This document shows positions 1-9,759 of a DNA stretch of 47,859 nt, one piece after another (the first letter of the stretch is position 1; each line of letters begins with the position of its first letter). A program made the translations under genes and the position numbers. The notes below the pieces were generated by a model that had not been told where the DNA came from, did no database searches, and worked only from the letters and a program-made list of their open reading frames with translations. This DNA comes from Desulfosporosinus sp. (GTDB lineage: Bacteria; Bacillota; Desulfitobacteriia; Desulfitobacteriales; Desulfitobacteriaceae): positions 1 to 47,859 of the forward strand of contig JAIMKP010000021.1 of the NCBI GenBank assembly GCA_020692355.1, written 5' to 3'.

Positions 1-14
1 CGAGGGGGATTATT

Positions 15-1394
15 ATGGATTCTTTTCATGCGGTAGTTTCCACACTCGATAGTTGGCTATGGGGTTGGCCCTTATTAATTTTGCTTTTAGGCACACACTT
101 ATTTCTTACAATTCGGCTCAGATTTATCCAGCGGTATATCGGAAAAGCAATCAAGATTTCCGTAACCAAAGATGATTTTGCGCAAGGTGATGTCAGCCAG
201 TTCAGTGCTTTGGCTACAGCACTGGCAGCTACGATTGGTACGGGCAACATTGTGGGCGTTGCCACGGCTATAGCCATTGGTGGCCCTGGTGCAGTGCTCT
301 GGACCTGGTTTACAGGAGTATTCGGGATTGCTACCAAGTACGCGGAGGCTCTGTTGGCTGTTAAATATCGGATTAAGACCAGTGACGGTACCATGGCTGG
401 CGGCCCGATGTATGTACTGGAATACGGGCTTAAGATGAAATGGCTTGGAATATTATTTGCCTTATTTGCCAGTATCGCGGCTTTTGGTATTGGCAATATG
501 GTGCAGGCCAACTCCATCTCGACGTTGGTTCATGAACAATTCAGCATTCCAACCTATGTTACAGGCTTAGTTATGGCTGCTTTGACAGCAGTTGTTATTC
601 TTGGTGGGGTTAAAAGAATAGCTAAAGTCAATGATCTGCTGGTGCCGTTTATGGCAGCCTTCTATGTTTTGGGATGTCTCATCATTCTCGCCCTGACCTG
701 GCAGTCCATTCCTAATACCATTGCAACCATTATTACGAGTGCGTTTACCGGTCAGGCAGCTGCGGGAGGTTTTGCCGGATCCACAGTCATGATGGCAATG
801 CGTTATGGGGTATCCAGAGGCCTCTTTTCCAATGAATCCGGGCTTGGCAGTGCGCCTATCGTTGCGGCAGCAGCCCAAACCAGAAACCCCGTCAAGCAGG
901 CTTTGGTATCTTCGACAGGAACCTTTTGGGATACGGTCATTATCTGCGCTATAACCGGTATCACCATTGTTAACACGGGTGTTTGGACTCAGGGGTTGAA
1001 CGGCGGTAAACTGACCCATGCAGCGTTCGGGAGTATTCCGGTGATTGGGCCGCTGGTTTTAACACTAGGCCTCTTAACCTTCGTTTTCTCTACCATCCTT
1101 GGGTGGTCCTACTATGGTGAGAAAAGCTTTGAATACCTGTTTGGGAAAAAGTCAATCATATTCTATCGCCTGGCTTGGGTGGTAGCGGTTTTTGCAGGCT
1201 CGGTATTCTCGCTCTCCCTGGTCTGGGATCTGGCGGACCTTACCAATGGCTTAATGGCGATTCCTAACCTCATCGCACTCTTGGCGCTGAGCGGAGTCAT
1301 TGTTAAAGAAACGAAAAAATACCTATGGGACGATAACCTAGACCTGATATCAGAAGATGAAACTATAGATTTAAGTGCGTCTAAGCCCGTCTAG
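15..1394 (+). CDS. Amino acid:cation symporter, AGCS (alanine/glycine) family
   Basis: A 459-aa polytopic membrane protein that probably imports alanine or glycine with Na+ or H+. The chain is hydrophobic throughout, with about 11 likely membrane segments, and shows family hallmarks: GTGNIVGVATAI near residue 75, GGPGAVLWTW near 90, and the conserved SNESGLGSAPI segment near residue 275. Length is typical for AGCS carriers (DagA/AlsT type). The ATG is preceded by GAGGGGG, a good ribosome site. The gene stands alone; its TAG stop overlaps the first base of a modular hairpin repeat, so the 3' end of its mRNA would carry that repeat. Family assignment is strong; the exact substrate is inferred. 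Confidence 0.93.
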   Translation: MDSFHAVVSTLDSWLWGWPLLILLLGTHLFLTIRLRFIQRYIGKAIKISVTKDDFAQGDVSQFSALATALAATIGTGNIVGVATAIAIGGPGAVLWTWFTGVFGIATKYAEALLAVKYRIKTSDGTMAGGPMYVLEYGLKMKWLGILFALFASIAAFGIGNMVQANSISTLVHEQFSIPTYVTGLVMAALTAVVILGGVKRIAKVNDLLVPFMAAFYVLGCLIILALTWQSIPNTIATIITSAFTGQAAAGGFAGSTVMMAMRYGVSRGLFSNESGLGSAPIVAAAAQTRNPVKQALVSSTGTFWDTVIICAITGITIVNTGVWTQGLNGGKLTHAAFGSIPVIGPLVLTLGLLTFVFSTILGWSYYGEKSFEYLFGKKSIIFYRLAWVVAVFAGSVFSLSLVWDLADLTNGLMAIPNLIALLALSGVIVKETKKYLWDDNLDLISEDETIDLSASKPV

Positions 1395-1511
1395 TGAACT
1401 CGTTCAGCTCAAGCTGAACATCGAGACTTCGGTGGGGGAGTCTACCCCCACCGAAGTAGAGTACGGGGGACCCACTCCCACTTCTACAAGTGGGAGTCTT
1501 ACGATTGGATA
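1394..1511 (+). repeat. Modular hairpin repeat, copy A
   Basis: First copy of the window's dispersed repeat. It starts GTGAACTCGTTCAGCTC and ends CTTACGATTGGAT. It contains three hairpins: GTTCAGC/GCTGAAC, then CTTCGGTGGGGG/CCCCCACCGAAG, then ACTCCCACTT/AAGTGGGAGT. The first stem differs from the other copies by compensatory changes (GTTCAGC/GCTGAAC instead of GTTCAAC/GTTGAAC), so base pairing is conserved. The first base lies in the stop codon of the upstream symporter gene. Confidence 0.9.
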
Positions 1512-1518
1512 AAAAGCC

Positions 1519-1553
1519 GCTCCTTCGGCCCATGAAACCGAGGGGGCATTTTT
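1519..1553 (+). terminator. Intrinsic terminator of leader copy 1
   Basis: GCTCCTTCGG pairs with CCGAGGGGGC (one A/G wobble) across a short CCATGAAA-type loop and is followed by ATTTTT. A homologous terminator with the same loop sequence occurs at 13772-13807, at the same place relative to the second helicase module. Confidence 0.75.
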
Positions 1554-1827
1554 GTGTTCCAAGTGCAGGTATCGAATCGACAACATCCAGGCTGGCAGAA
1601 GAATGTCTGAGAGGGGTGGTATGATAGCAATGAAGGCAGAGGTTGCTTGGACGACTTTGCCCCAGCTCAAATATTCGGAAAACTGGGATAAACTTGCTGG
1701 ATAAAGAAGGATTTTTGTTGCGGAGAGAGAAAAGGAACAATATTTGGATGTCGAAGGAAGTTCGATCTTTGTATTGGGCAGGAGGTGCATCATGCACCCA
1801 ATGCAAAATGTAACGGAGAGGATAAAG
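1554..1827 (+). promoter_or_regulatory. Leader copy 1 upstream of the HNH/helicase module
   Basis: A non-coding leader between a terminator and the HNH gene. It resembles the leader at 13808-14020 throughout its length: an AAGTGCAGG start, GAATGTCTGAG, a -10-like TATGAT at 1620-1625 (TATACT in the other copy), GTTGCTT, and then a 59-bp block at 1701-1759 that differs from 13948-14006 at only 4 positions. The -35 is not clear. I read it as a promoter region plus 5' UTR shared by two defence-type modules. Confidence 0.6.
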
Positions 1828-2763
1828 ATGAAACTATATGTCGGGGTTACAGACAGTACCTGGTACAATTACCTAGCTCATATTAAACCTGACGAAGTAA
1901 ACTTTTGGCAACCTGGAGGCAAACAGACATTTAAGGCCCTTGGGTCTAATGATATGTTTCTATTTAAGCTGCATAGTCCTTTGAACTACATTGCCGGTGG
2001 GGGGTTCTTCGTTCGTCACTCATTTCTGCCTGTTTCTTTAGCCTGGGAGGCATTTGGCGACAAGAATGGGCGTGCCGATTATCAAAGCTTTTACAGTGCC
2101 ATTCATAAGTATCGTAAAAGTGACCGCAAAACTGAACCAGACCCTGTTATAGGATGCATTATTCTAACCTCTCCCTTTTTCTTTGCTCAGAGTGACTGGA
2201 TTCCGATTCCGGAAGATTGGCAACCTAACATTGTGCAGGGCAAATCGTACGACACAGACACGATTGTCGGCCAGAGACTATACCAAAAAGTTACCGAAAG
2301 AATTGGCCAGCTTGTACCTTTTCGCGCTGGTGCAACCTATCAATGGGCTGAAAATCAATGCCGCTATGGTGTTGCTCAGACTGTCTACCCGAGGATTGGA
2401 CAAGGAGCATTCAAAGTTTTGGTTACGGAAGCTTACCATCGTCGTTGCGCTGTATCGGGAGAGAAGACTCTTCCGGTGCTTGAAGCAGCTCATATCCGAC
2501 CGTACTCCTTAGATGGCCCGCACGCTACCAACAATGGACTTCTATTAAGAAAGGATCTGCACACACTATTTGATCGTGGATACATAACGGTTGATAAAGA
2601 TCTTCATGTGCTAGTCAGCAAGAGGATAAAGGAAGACTATGGAAATGGTCGGGAATATTACGCATTTCACGGTAAGGAATTGGTTGGGGTGCCTGACAAA
2701 CTTGTGGAACGGCCTTCGCCAGACTTCCTACAGTGGCATAACGAAAGTGTTTATTTGGGGTAG
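1828..2763 (+). CDS. HNH endonuclease (HNH_2-like)
   Basis: A 311-aa protein with a C-terminal HNH nuclease core. The motif runs RRCAVSGE (about residue 203), then EAAHIRPYS with the paired catalytic His, then NGLLLRKDLHTLFDRG carrying the final His; this is the layout of HNH_2 (PF13391) domains in restriction-type proteins. The N-terminal 200 residues are not recognised. The reading frame is open upstream to 1744, but the ATG at 1828 has GGAGAGG at the right distance and is preferred. It lies 96 bp before a large helicase gene and probably forms an operon with it, so it may supply the nuclease of that module. Its target is unknown. Confidence 0.8.
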   Translation: MKLYVGVTDSTWYNYLAHIKPDEVNFWQPGGKQTFKALGSNDMFLFKLHSPLNYIAGGGFFVRHSFLPVSLAWEAFGDKNGRADYQSFYSAIHKYRKSDRKTEPDPVIGCIILTSPFFFAQSDWIPIPEDWQPNIVQGKSYDTDTIVGQRLYQKVTERIGQLVPFRAGATYQWAENQCRYGVAQTVYPRIGQGAFKVLVTEAYHRRCAVSGEKTLPVLEAAHIRPYSLDGPHATNNGLLLRKDLHTLFDRGYITVDKDLHVLVSKRIKEDYGNGREYYAFHGKELVGVPDKLVERPSPDFLQWHNESVYLG

Positions 2764-2769
2764 TGGGCA

Positions 2770-2803
2770 CAGTTCCTTGCGCGGAACTGAAGGATTTTAT
2801 TCT
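2770..2803 (+). terminator. Small hairpin after the HNH gene
   Basis: CAGTTCC and GGAACTG form a perfect 7-bp stem with a 6-nt loop, followed by AAGGATTTTATT. It could be a weak terminator or processing site that lowers helicase expression relative to the HNH gene. Confidence 0.3.
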
Positions 2804-2859
2804 GAGCAGCGGTTTCCATACGAGGCCCAGCAAGGCCAAGGTTTTGGGGAGGGTGAGTC

Positions 2860-5800
2860 ATGAAGGTCTTCGAGTTATATCAGAACTTGATTAAGGATTA
2901 TTCCGATTATATTCGGAGTTTCATCCAAATCAAAGACAGTCGCATCAGTGAATATGTGGAACAGGCTTTGGACAATGGCCATCTCTGGCCAGAGCCACTG
3001 ATTCAATTAAATCCTTCCTTTGAACCGGGCGGGACCATTGAAGAACTGGTGAGCCAGGGGATCCTGCACCCGGAATGTTCCCGGGTCTTTCGGTTGGATA
3101 AGGGGTCTCAGGCGGGTAGAATAACCATGTTTGCTGCATAAACATCAAACCGAAGCTATTGAGACGGCCTACAAAAAAGAGAACTATGTTCTCACGACTG
3201 GGACGGGCTCTGGGAAGAGTTTGGCCTACATCATTCCGATTGTCGATCATATCATTCGCCGGGGAAGTGGCAAAGGCATTCAGGCTATTATCATCTATCC
3301 GATGAATGCTTTGGTCAATAGCCAATATGGTGAGCTGGAGAAATTTTTATGCTTGGGATATCCTGAAGGACAACAACCGGTTACCTTTGAAAAATATACG
3401 GGTCAGGAAAGCGATGAAAGGAAACAGCAGATTATTGCCCATCCACCCGACATTCTTATCACGAACTATGTGATGATGGAGATGATTCTCACCCGGGTTA
3501 AGGATCGCCCCTTAATTGAGGCTGCGAAAAATATGCGTTTTCTGGTGTTGGATGAACTGCACACCTACCGGGGGCGGCAAGGTGCTGATGTGGCGATGCT
3601 GGTGCGTCGCGTGCGTGATCATTGTGGGGGAAACACGCTTCAGTGCGTCGGTACATCGGCTACTCTAGCCGGCGAGGGAACCTTTGATGAACAACAAGTG
3701 GAAGTGGCTAACGTTGCTTCTCTGCTCTTCGGGGCACCGGTCAAACCGGAATCTGTAATCGGTGAAACTCTGCGCAGGGCGACCCCAGCTAGGGATGCTG
3801 ACGAGCCGGAATTTCTGGCTGAAGTGACCACTAGATTAACAGATAATGGCTACAGGATCCCGGAGGATTACGAAGGTTTTATTCGCGATCCCCTGGCAAT
3901 TTGGATTGAAAGCACGTTTGGTTTGACCACTGAGGCAGCATCGGGCAGATTGCGCCGGAGCCAGCCTCGTTCTATCGCCGGCGAAAAAGGTGCCGCGCTG
4001 GAACTGAGTCGATTGACGGGTATCCCTGAGAATCAAGCCATTCAAGCTATTCAGGAATGTTTGTTAGCAGGTTATCGCTGCAAAAAAACAGGTTCTCCCT
4101 TCCCAGTGTTTGCATTTCGTCTCCACGCCTTTATCAGCCGGGGAGAAACTGTGTACACCTCGATCGAAACTGACAGTGAACGATATATCACTCTGGAGGG
4201 TCAGCAGTTCGTACCAAACGACCGAAACAGGGTGTTGTTACCCCTGGCTTTTTGCCGGGAATGTGGCCAAGAGTTCTATGTCGTCAAAGCATTTAGCGAT
4301 AAGAAGTCCGGTGAAAAGGTTTACGCAAGAAGAGAACTTAACGAAGTTTACAGTGATGAGGATAAGGAGTTCGAGTCGGGGTTTCTCTATCGCAACGTAG
4401 AGAACCCTTGGCCAACGGACGAACGGATGATCGTTGATAGTTTACCAGATGACTGGATTGAGAATTTCAAGGGAAGCGATCGCGTCCGCCGTAATCGTCA
4501 GGGGGATTTACCTCAACCCATCCGGGTGAATTCCCTAGGACAGAGTGTCTTAGATAAAGATTCGGGTCTGGAGTTCTTTTACATCAGAACCCCGTTTCAT
4601 TTCTGCCCTCATTGCGGAGTTGCTTATGGGGCCAGGCAGACTTCCGATTTTAGTAAATTGACAACACTTGGCTCCGAAGGGCGCAGTACGGCCACGACGA
4701 TTCTCAGTATGGCTTCTGTGCGTCATTTACGCAGGGAAGGTTCCTTGCCCGTAAAAGCGCAGAAACTTCTGAGCTTCACGGATAATCGCCAGGATGCATC
4801 ATTACAAGCCGGACATTTTAACGATTTTGTAGAAATCGGCCTTTTGCGCTCTGCCTTATATCAGGCTGTCACAAGCGCAGGGGCAGAAGGTCTGTCCCAC
4901 GACCGCCTTACCTTGGAGACCTTTCGGGCGATGGACCTGCCGCTGGAGCTCTACGCCAGCAGTCCGGAAGCACGATTCCAGGCTTTGAAGGATACCCAGC
5001 AGTCTTTGCGCAATGTTCTAGGCTATAGGCTATACTATGATCTGAGGCGGGGCTGGCGCATCACTTCGCCGAATCTGGAGCAATGCGGACTTCTGGAGAT
5101 CAAATATGATTCTTTAGAAGATATGGCCGGAAGTAACGATGATGATATTTGGCCTTTTTACAAACGAGGGGATATTCTTGTGGAAGGTCACCCTGCTTTG
5201 GTTACCGCTTCAGCCCAGACAAGGCTTAGGGTGGCCAAGGTCTTGCTCGACTATATGCGACGCGAACTGGCGATTAAGGTTGATTATCTCGATCGGGAGT
5301 TTCAGGAACGGATCCAGCAGCAGAGCAGCATGAAGCTCATCAGCCCTTGGGCTATTGATGACGGTGAGCGCATGGTTCATGCGGCAATTCTCTATCCCCG
5401 TTCGCGTAGCAGCAAAGATTTTCAGGGTCATGTCTATTTATCGGACCGCAGTGGGTTTGCCCAATACTTACGTCGGAGGGGTACTTTCCCAGAATACGGC
5501 CAAAGGCTTACTTTATCTGAGACGACGATTATCATTGAGCAATTGCTCAATGCTTTAGTTATCGCTGGGCTACTTGAGATTGTCGATCCAGGCAAAGAGG
5601 GTGAGGTTCCCGGCTACCAACTCAACGCCGCTGCGATGACCTGGTGTGTGGGAGACGGCACGCGAGCTTTTCACGATCCGATCCGGGTGCCAAATGTACC
5701 GGAAGGCGGGGGAAGGACCAATCCCTTTTTCCTGGAGTATTACCGTTCACTCGCCAAGGATTTTTGTGGAGTGATCGCGCGGGAGCATACCGCTCAGGTG

Positions 5801-6931
5801 CCAAACAGCCTACGCTTGGAACGAGAAAAAGACTTCCGCGAAGGGCGTTTGCCAGTGCTGTATTGTTCGCCGACCATGGAACTCGGCGTCGACATAGCGC
5901 AGCTCAATCTCGTGAACATGCGGAATATCCCGCCCACCCCGGCTAACTATGCCCAACGGAGTGGTCGGGCCGGACGAAGCGGTCAACCTGCCCTGGTGTT
6001 CTCGTATTGCTCAGCAGGAAGTCCACACGATCAGTACTTTTTTAAGCATCCTGAACTTATGGTGGCTGGAGCTGTAAAACCACCACGTCTGGATCTGAGT
6101 AATGATGAGTTGATTAAATCCCATATTCAGGCGGTGTGGCTGGAAGAGTCAAAGCTAGACTTGGGCAAGTCCCTGAAGGACGTCTTGGATGTCGATGGAG
6201 ATGTACCCAGCTTGGAATTGTTGCCCTCCGTTAAAGACCATTTTCAGGATCAAAATGCCCGACATAGAGCTTTAACCCGTTCCCTGGCCTTGGTTAAGGA
6301 GCTTAATGCTGAAATGGATGGAATTCTAAATTTCGATGAGGAGCGTATCCGGGAAACCATCAATCAGATTCCTCTGGCTTTCCAGAATGCCTGTGAGCGC
6401 TGGCGGGGACTCTACCGCGCCGCTCTTAAACAGTGCACTGTGCAAAACCGAATCATTACTGATGCTTCCCGTCCCTCCGGCGATAAAGACCAGGCTAAAC
6501 TCCTGCGCCGTGAGGCTGAATCTCAGCTTGACCTCTTGACGGAATCGGATAATATTAGCCAATCCGATTTCTACAGTTATCGTTATTTCGCCAGTGAGGG
6601 CTTCTTACCAGGATATAGTTTTCCCAGGTTGCCCATATCAGCTTATATTCCGGCCAGGCGCAGGGGAGCCGAACGGGATGAATTTCTTAACCGGCCTCGC
6701 TTCTTAGCAATTTCCGAATATGGTCCGCAGAGTATCATCTATCATGAGGGCGCAAGGTATGTGATCAATAGGGTCATCTTGCCGGTGGGTGACCGTAATG
6801 AAGAGATTCTCACCCGTTCGGCCAAGGTCTGTCCGGCCTGCGGCTATCTCTACCCCTTAAGTGACGCCAGTGGCCCGGATCTTTGCGAACGCTGTGGAGC
6901 CTACCAATATCGGCCAAATAGTATTGCGTAG
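2860..6931 (+). pseudogene. Large DEAD/DEAH helicase with Zn knuckles, frameshifted near 3120-3131 and 3'-truncated
   Basis: Two frames together encode about 1350 aa of a Ski2/MrfA-like helicase. Residues 1-93 run from ATG 2860 (ribosome site GGGGAGGG) and end at a stop just past 3131. The helicase core then continues in the next frame: TGTGSGKS (motif I), DELH (II), GTSATL (III) and QRSGRAGRSG (VI). Removing one base from ATAACCATG at 3121 would rejoin the frames. Cysteine pairs (CRECG, CPHCG, and CPACG with CERCG) suggest Zn binding. The first about 80 residues resemble the start of the helicase at 18011 (shared KD..., PG-T-LV-G spacing), so the two are distant paralogues. The last codons lie in a 47-bp segment also found at 25657, and the expected DUF1998 C-terminus is missing. 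A sequencing error could explain the frameshift but not the truncation. Confidence 0.75.
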
Positions 6932-6949
6932 CCGCTTTGTTGGAGTGTT
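6903..6949 (+). repeat. 47-bp duplicated gene-end segment, copy 1
   Basis: These 47 bases match 25657-25703 exactly as read. Here they supply the last residues and stop of the helicase in one frame. In another frame both copies encode TNIGQIVLRSRFVGVL, and only the 25657 copy goes on to an acidic C-terminus (YPDYDEWDE). The segment probably belongs to a third gene whose tail has been joined to unrelated genes. Confidence 0.85.
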
Positions 6950-7508
6950 GAGCAGGTGGGTTGTATTTTGTTATCAACACTATGCCAGAGGGCCGTTACC
7001 CGACGACTTTGACATCAAAAATATGGCGCTCGTGCAGGCCAAAACCTCGCGCCAACTTTTGGACACGATTCTCATCCCTGCCGTGGAAGAAGCCATTTTC
7101 AATGGGGAAGAAGACGCCAAGCGCCTGGCGCAAGCCTTTCAGAAGGTAAATAAAAGCCTCATCCGCCTGCCGGAGTCGGAAAAGGACCTGCAGGATTTTC
7201 AGCTCCTGCGCACGGAGGGGGAGCGGGTTGAAATCATCGCCCAATACGAAGAAAAAGCCGCTTTTGAGCTGAAGGAAGCGGATAGAAATAAACAGGAACT
7301 CGTCGAGTGCTCCATCAAGCAGGTGGAGCGGGTTGCCTAGGAAATGCAGATGATCGACCGCTATGTCAAAGCGGATTATGCCGGGCGGCGGGTGAATGCG
7401 GTCCAGATCAAGCTGAAAGAGATCGAAGCAGACAAAGCAGTCGCCAGAAAACAGGAGGGCTGGCTAAGCAGAAGAGAAATCCCAGGGCAAGAAGTTAGGA
7501 AGGATTGA
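6950..7508 (+). pseudogene. Relic of an unrecognised, helix-rich protein
   Basis: An open frame continues from the 47-bp segment into about 130 codons rich in Glu, Lys, Leu and Ala (for example LIPAVEEAIFNGEEDAK), stops at a TAG at 7338-7340, and continues in the same frame for another 55 codons (EMQMIDRYVKADYAGRR...). The regular heptad-like spacing suggests a helical or coiled-coil segment. Base composition is visibly more GC-rich than the neighbouring genes and resembles the Wadjet remnant at 37-41 kb. With no start, an in-frame stop and chimeric ends it is best read as a fragment. I do not recognise the family. Confidence 0.5.
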
Positions 7509-7513
7509 CGGAT

Positions 7514-8326
7514 TTGACAGTGAAACTTAAACTGCACGATGAGTCTGCACAACACAGGAACAACAAAGATAAGGTTTTCGTCGTTCGCTTTAATGATGGT
7601 CTCAAAGCTGCGATTGTGGATAAGTACTGTACAGTTCCTGATAGTAACTGTGTAACAATACGTCTGGAATTTAACGAAGTCAACGAAAGTGGCAGTTTCC
7701 TAGGGAAGCGTTTTTCTCTCAGCCTGGATACTGAAACATGGAAAGTAAGCGAACTACAGTGCGAGAACGTCAACGTAGATTGCGAAGGACTGTTAAAGGA
7801 ATTTGTCGCAGGTTTGGATGCATCATTAAAAGAAACATTCAGGACGCGCGTAAAACTAGCCAAAGAATATGGAAACGATGAGGTCATGGATTGGCTTGAT
7901 GATGTGAATGTTGAGGATGGTTTGTGCTTTAGTTATACTCAGGTTTATGGTGAGAGGGATAGCCAAGCGTTCATCTTTGAGTACAAGGATAGAAAGTACC
8001 TTGTCGATAACCAGTACTGCTCCAACCCTAAATGCAAATGCAATGAGGCTGTCCTTTCCTTTATCAACATAATTCCCGACAGGGATAAACTGATTTCTTG
8101 GTCTGGAGTTGCCAGCAAGCAAAGAGGGTTTGGTGGTCTGTGTCAACGATTGGGACGATATGGAATTGGTTTTGGGGCAGGCGCGCATTTCGGTGGACGA
8201 AATCCGCCGCGTGTTAAGTTAATATTTACTAGCACTTATCAGAGTGCGGTTCCGGTCGAAATGACGGGTGTCCTACGGCAACTGCGAGAAAGACAAACGG
8301 TACCGGGCTCAACAAGGGGTTCGTGA
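7514..8326 (+). CDS. Unknown protein with a Cys cluster, 3' end possibly altered
   Basis: About 270 aa of unknown function. The start is set at TTG 7514, which has AGGAAGG ten bases upstream; a TTG at 7505 touches that site. The body is acidic and ends in YCSNPKCKCNEAV near residue 175, a small Cys cluster like those next to SEC-C-type metal-binding motifs. After about position 8095 this frame becomes Gly/Arg-rich and unnatural, while another frame gives a plausible protein tail (VCVNDWDDMELVLGQARIS) stopping at 8221. The gene is therefore probably cut near 8095 and joined to another gene's tail. No function is claimed. Confidence 0.5.
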   Translation: MTVKLKLHDESAQHRNNKDKVFVVRFNDGLKAAIVDKYCTVPDSNCVTIRLEFNEVNESGSFLGKRFSLSLDTETWKVSELQCENVNVDCEGLLKEFVAGLDASLKETFRTRVKLAKEYGNDEVMDWLDDVNVEDGLCFSYTQVYGERDSQAFIFEYKDRKYLVDNQYCSNPKCKCNEAVLSFINIIPDRDKLISWSGVASKQRGFGGLCQRLGRYGIGFGAGAHFGGRNPPRVKLIFTSTYQSAVPVEMTGVLRQLRERQTVPGSTRGS

Positions 8327-8351
8327 TTGGATGATTTAAGGGGTATTTCGG

Positions 8352-9470
8352 ATGAGGGAAAATAATGTGCAACCTATTGAAAATCTGCTCAGAGAGCGTA
8401 TTTCATTGCGGCGTTTTGCCGATTGTCCACTGAATCAGGGAGACGTGGACTGGATTGTGGAGGGAGCCATGAGGGCACCCACCGCTGGGAATATGATGCT
8501 CTATTCCATGATTCTGATTACCGATCCTATCAAGAAGCAAGTGTTAAGCGAAACTTGTGATCACCAACCCTTCATTGCCAAGGCTCCCTTGGTCGTTGCT
8601 TTTTTAGCGGATTATCAACGGTGGTTTGACTATTATAGGAATTCCAATGTCAACGCCTATTGCCTGGAGCGTGGTCTGGAATTCTGCGGTCCGGATGAAG
8701 CGGATCTGCTGTTGGCTTGTTCCGATGCGCTCATTGCTGCCCAAAACGCGGTGATCGCGGCGGAAAGCCGAGGAATTGGTTCCTGTTACATCGGAGATAT
8801 CATGGAAAACTATGAAAGACACCGGGAACTGCTGAATCTTCCTGCTTGGGTTTTCCCAGTCGCGTTGCTCTGCTTCGGGTATTATCCCGAGGGAGAACGC
8901 CCAGCTCCCAGGTCACGTTTTGACCGAAAATACATCGCGTTTGCAGAACAGTATCAACGGTTCAATCCCGAAGGGCTTAATGAGATGTTGGCCGCTCGGG
9001 CTGCTGCTTTTACTCCGGCTAACCCCTACGGGGCACAGAACTATGGTCAATGGATGTATGCCCGGAAAACGGGCGCACCGTTTTCGGCAGAGATGGCCCG
9101 GTCTGTGCGTGAAGCCTTAAAGAACTGGAAAGGGGATCGGATCCGCATGAATAATCACGTGGATGAGCTTGATGAGGGCTTAACAAATGTTTGGGAGCCC
9201 AGAGTCAGCGAAGACGCGTCTTCGGTGCCTAAGTGGTGGCGCGTGCTCGAAATTATGCGCAAAGAACTTTCGCGGCCTTCCTTTGAAACCTGGATAGCTC
9301 CTTTGCGTCCGGTGCATTTGGAGGGTGAACTTTGTCTATACTGCCAAAACCTTTTTCAAAAAGACTGGGCTGAGTCCCGCTATAAACAGAGCCTTGAACG
9401 CGCTGTGCTTGCCGTCATGCCGGACATTCGCGGAATCACCTTTACACTTGAAAAAACTGTGGAACAATGA
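8352..9470 (+). CDS. Nitroreductase-family protein fused to a DnaA domain-I-like module
   Basis: A 372-aa protein with two parts. Residues 1 to about 245 form a flavin nitroreductase of the FRP/NfsA type: RISLRRFAD with the FMN-contacting arginines near residue 18, APTAGN at about 43, and the ESRGIGSCYIG segment at about 138. Residues about 295-370 read like DnaA domain I (PF11638): WWRVLEIMRKELSRPSFETWI, a variable strand, then an F-KDW-ESRY element, ending GITFTLE. A polar linker of about 45 residues joins them. DnaA domain I is a helicase-loading and regulator-binding platform, so the enzyme may be tethered to a replication or DNA partner; that is inference. AAGGGG lies nine bases before the ATG. 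The TGA stop is supplied by a relic of the hairpin repeat. Confidence 0.8.
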   Translation: MRENNVQPIENLLRERISLRRFADCPLNQGDVDWIVEGAMRAPTAGNMMLYSMILITDPIKKQVLSETCDHQPFIAKAPLVVAFLADYQRWFDYYRNSNVNAYCLERGLEFCGPDEADLLLACSDALIAAQNAVIAAESRGIGSCYIGDIMENYERHRELLNLPAWVFPVALLCFGYYPEGERPAPRSRFDRKYIAFAEQYQRFNPEGLNEMLAARAAAFTPANPYGAQNYGQWMYARKTGAPFSAEMARSVREALKNWKGDRIRMNNHVDELDEGLTNVWEPRVSEDASSVPKWWRVLEIMRKELSRPSFETWIAPLRPVHLEGELCLYCQNLFQKDWAESRYKQSLERAVLAVMPDIRGITFTLEKTVEQ

Positions 9471-9524
9471 ACTCGTTTAGCTTCGAAAATTGAACGTAGC
9501 TCCTATCACATTGACCCCTGGAGG
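9469..9524 (+). repeat. Relic of the hairpin repeat joined to a possible FlgM-type tail
   Basis: TGAACTCGTTTAGCTTC (9468 on) resembles the left end of the modular repeat and provides the stop of the nitroreductase fusion. Bases 9483-9524 then match 31125-31166 with 3 differences in 42. In frame, both encode SKIER-SYHIDPWR, resembling the C-terminal signature of FlgM anti-sigma factors, although neither gene is whole. The rest to 9660 holds no gene I can support. Confidence 0.55.
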
Positions 9525-9664
9525 TACATGCATACGGTAATAGTCATCGGCTGGGAGCCGGTGGGTTGGAGGGTGGAGCCGGGTTCTGGAATCAAGGACA
9601 TGGGCGTCGGAGCGATCTGAGATCCCAGCATGTCCTGATCTGTGGTGGGCATGTAATGAATTGC

Positions 9665-9707
9665 AAAGCATCGAACCGTCCTGTTGTATGAGGTGGTTCG
9701 ATGCTTT
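9665..9707. terminator. 13-bp perfect hairpin after the ABC operon
   Basis: AAAGCATCGAACC and GGTTCGATGCTTT are perfect inverted repeats with a 17-base loop. There is no strong T-run on either side, so it may be a weak terminator or an RNA-stabilising hairpin at the 3' end of the minus-strand ABC operon. Confidence 0.5.
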
Positions 9708-9759
9708 ATGCCTGGGATAATGATAAAATATGAGATCCCTGCGACATTCGGATGGAATT

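Noticed and set aside
1394-1511. The repeats as ordinary intrinsic terminators
   Set aside because: Stems are strong but no T-tract follows any of the three hairpins, and copies share conserved unpaired sequence.
1744-1827. Extended N-terminus of the HNH protein
   Set aside because: The upstream part lies in the conserved leader and lacks a ribosome site; ATG 1828 has a good one.
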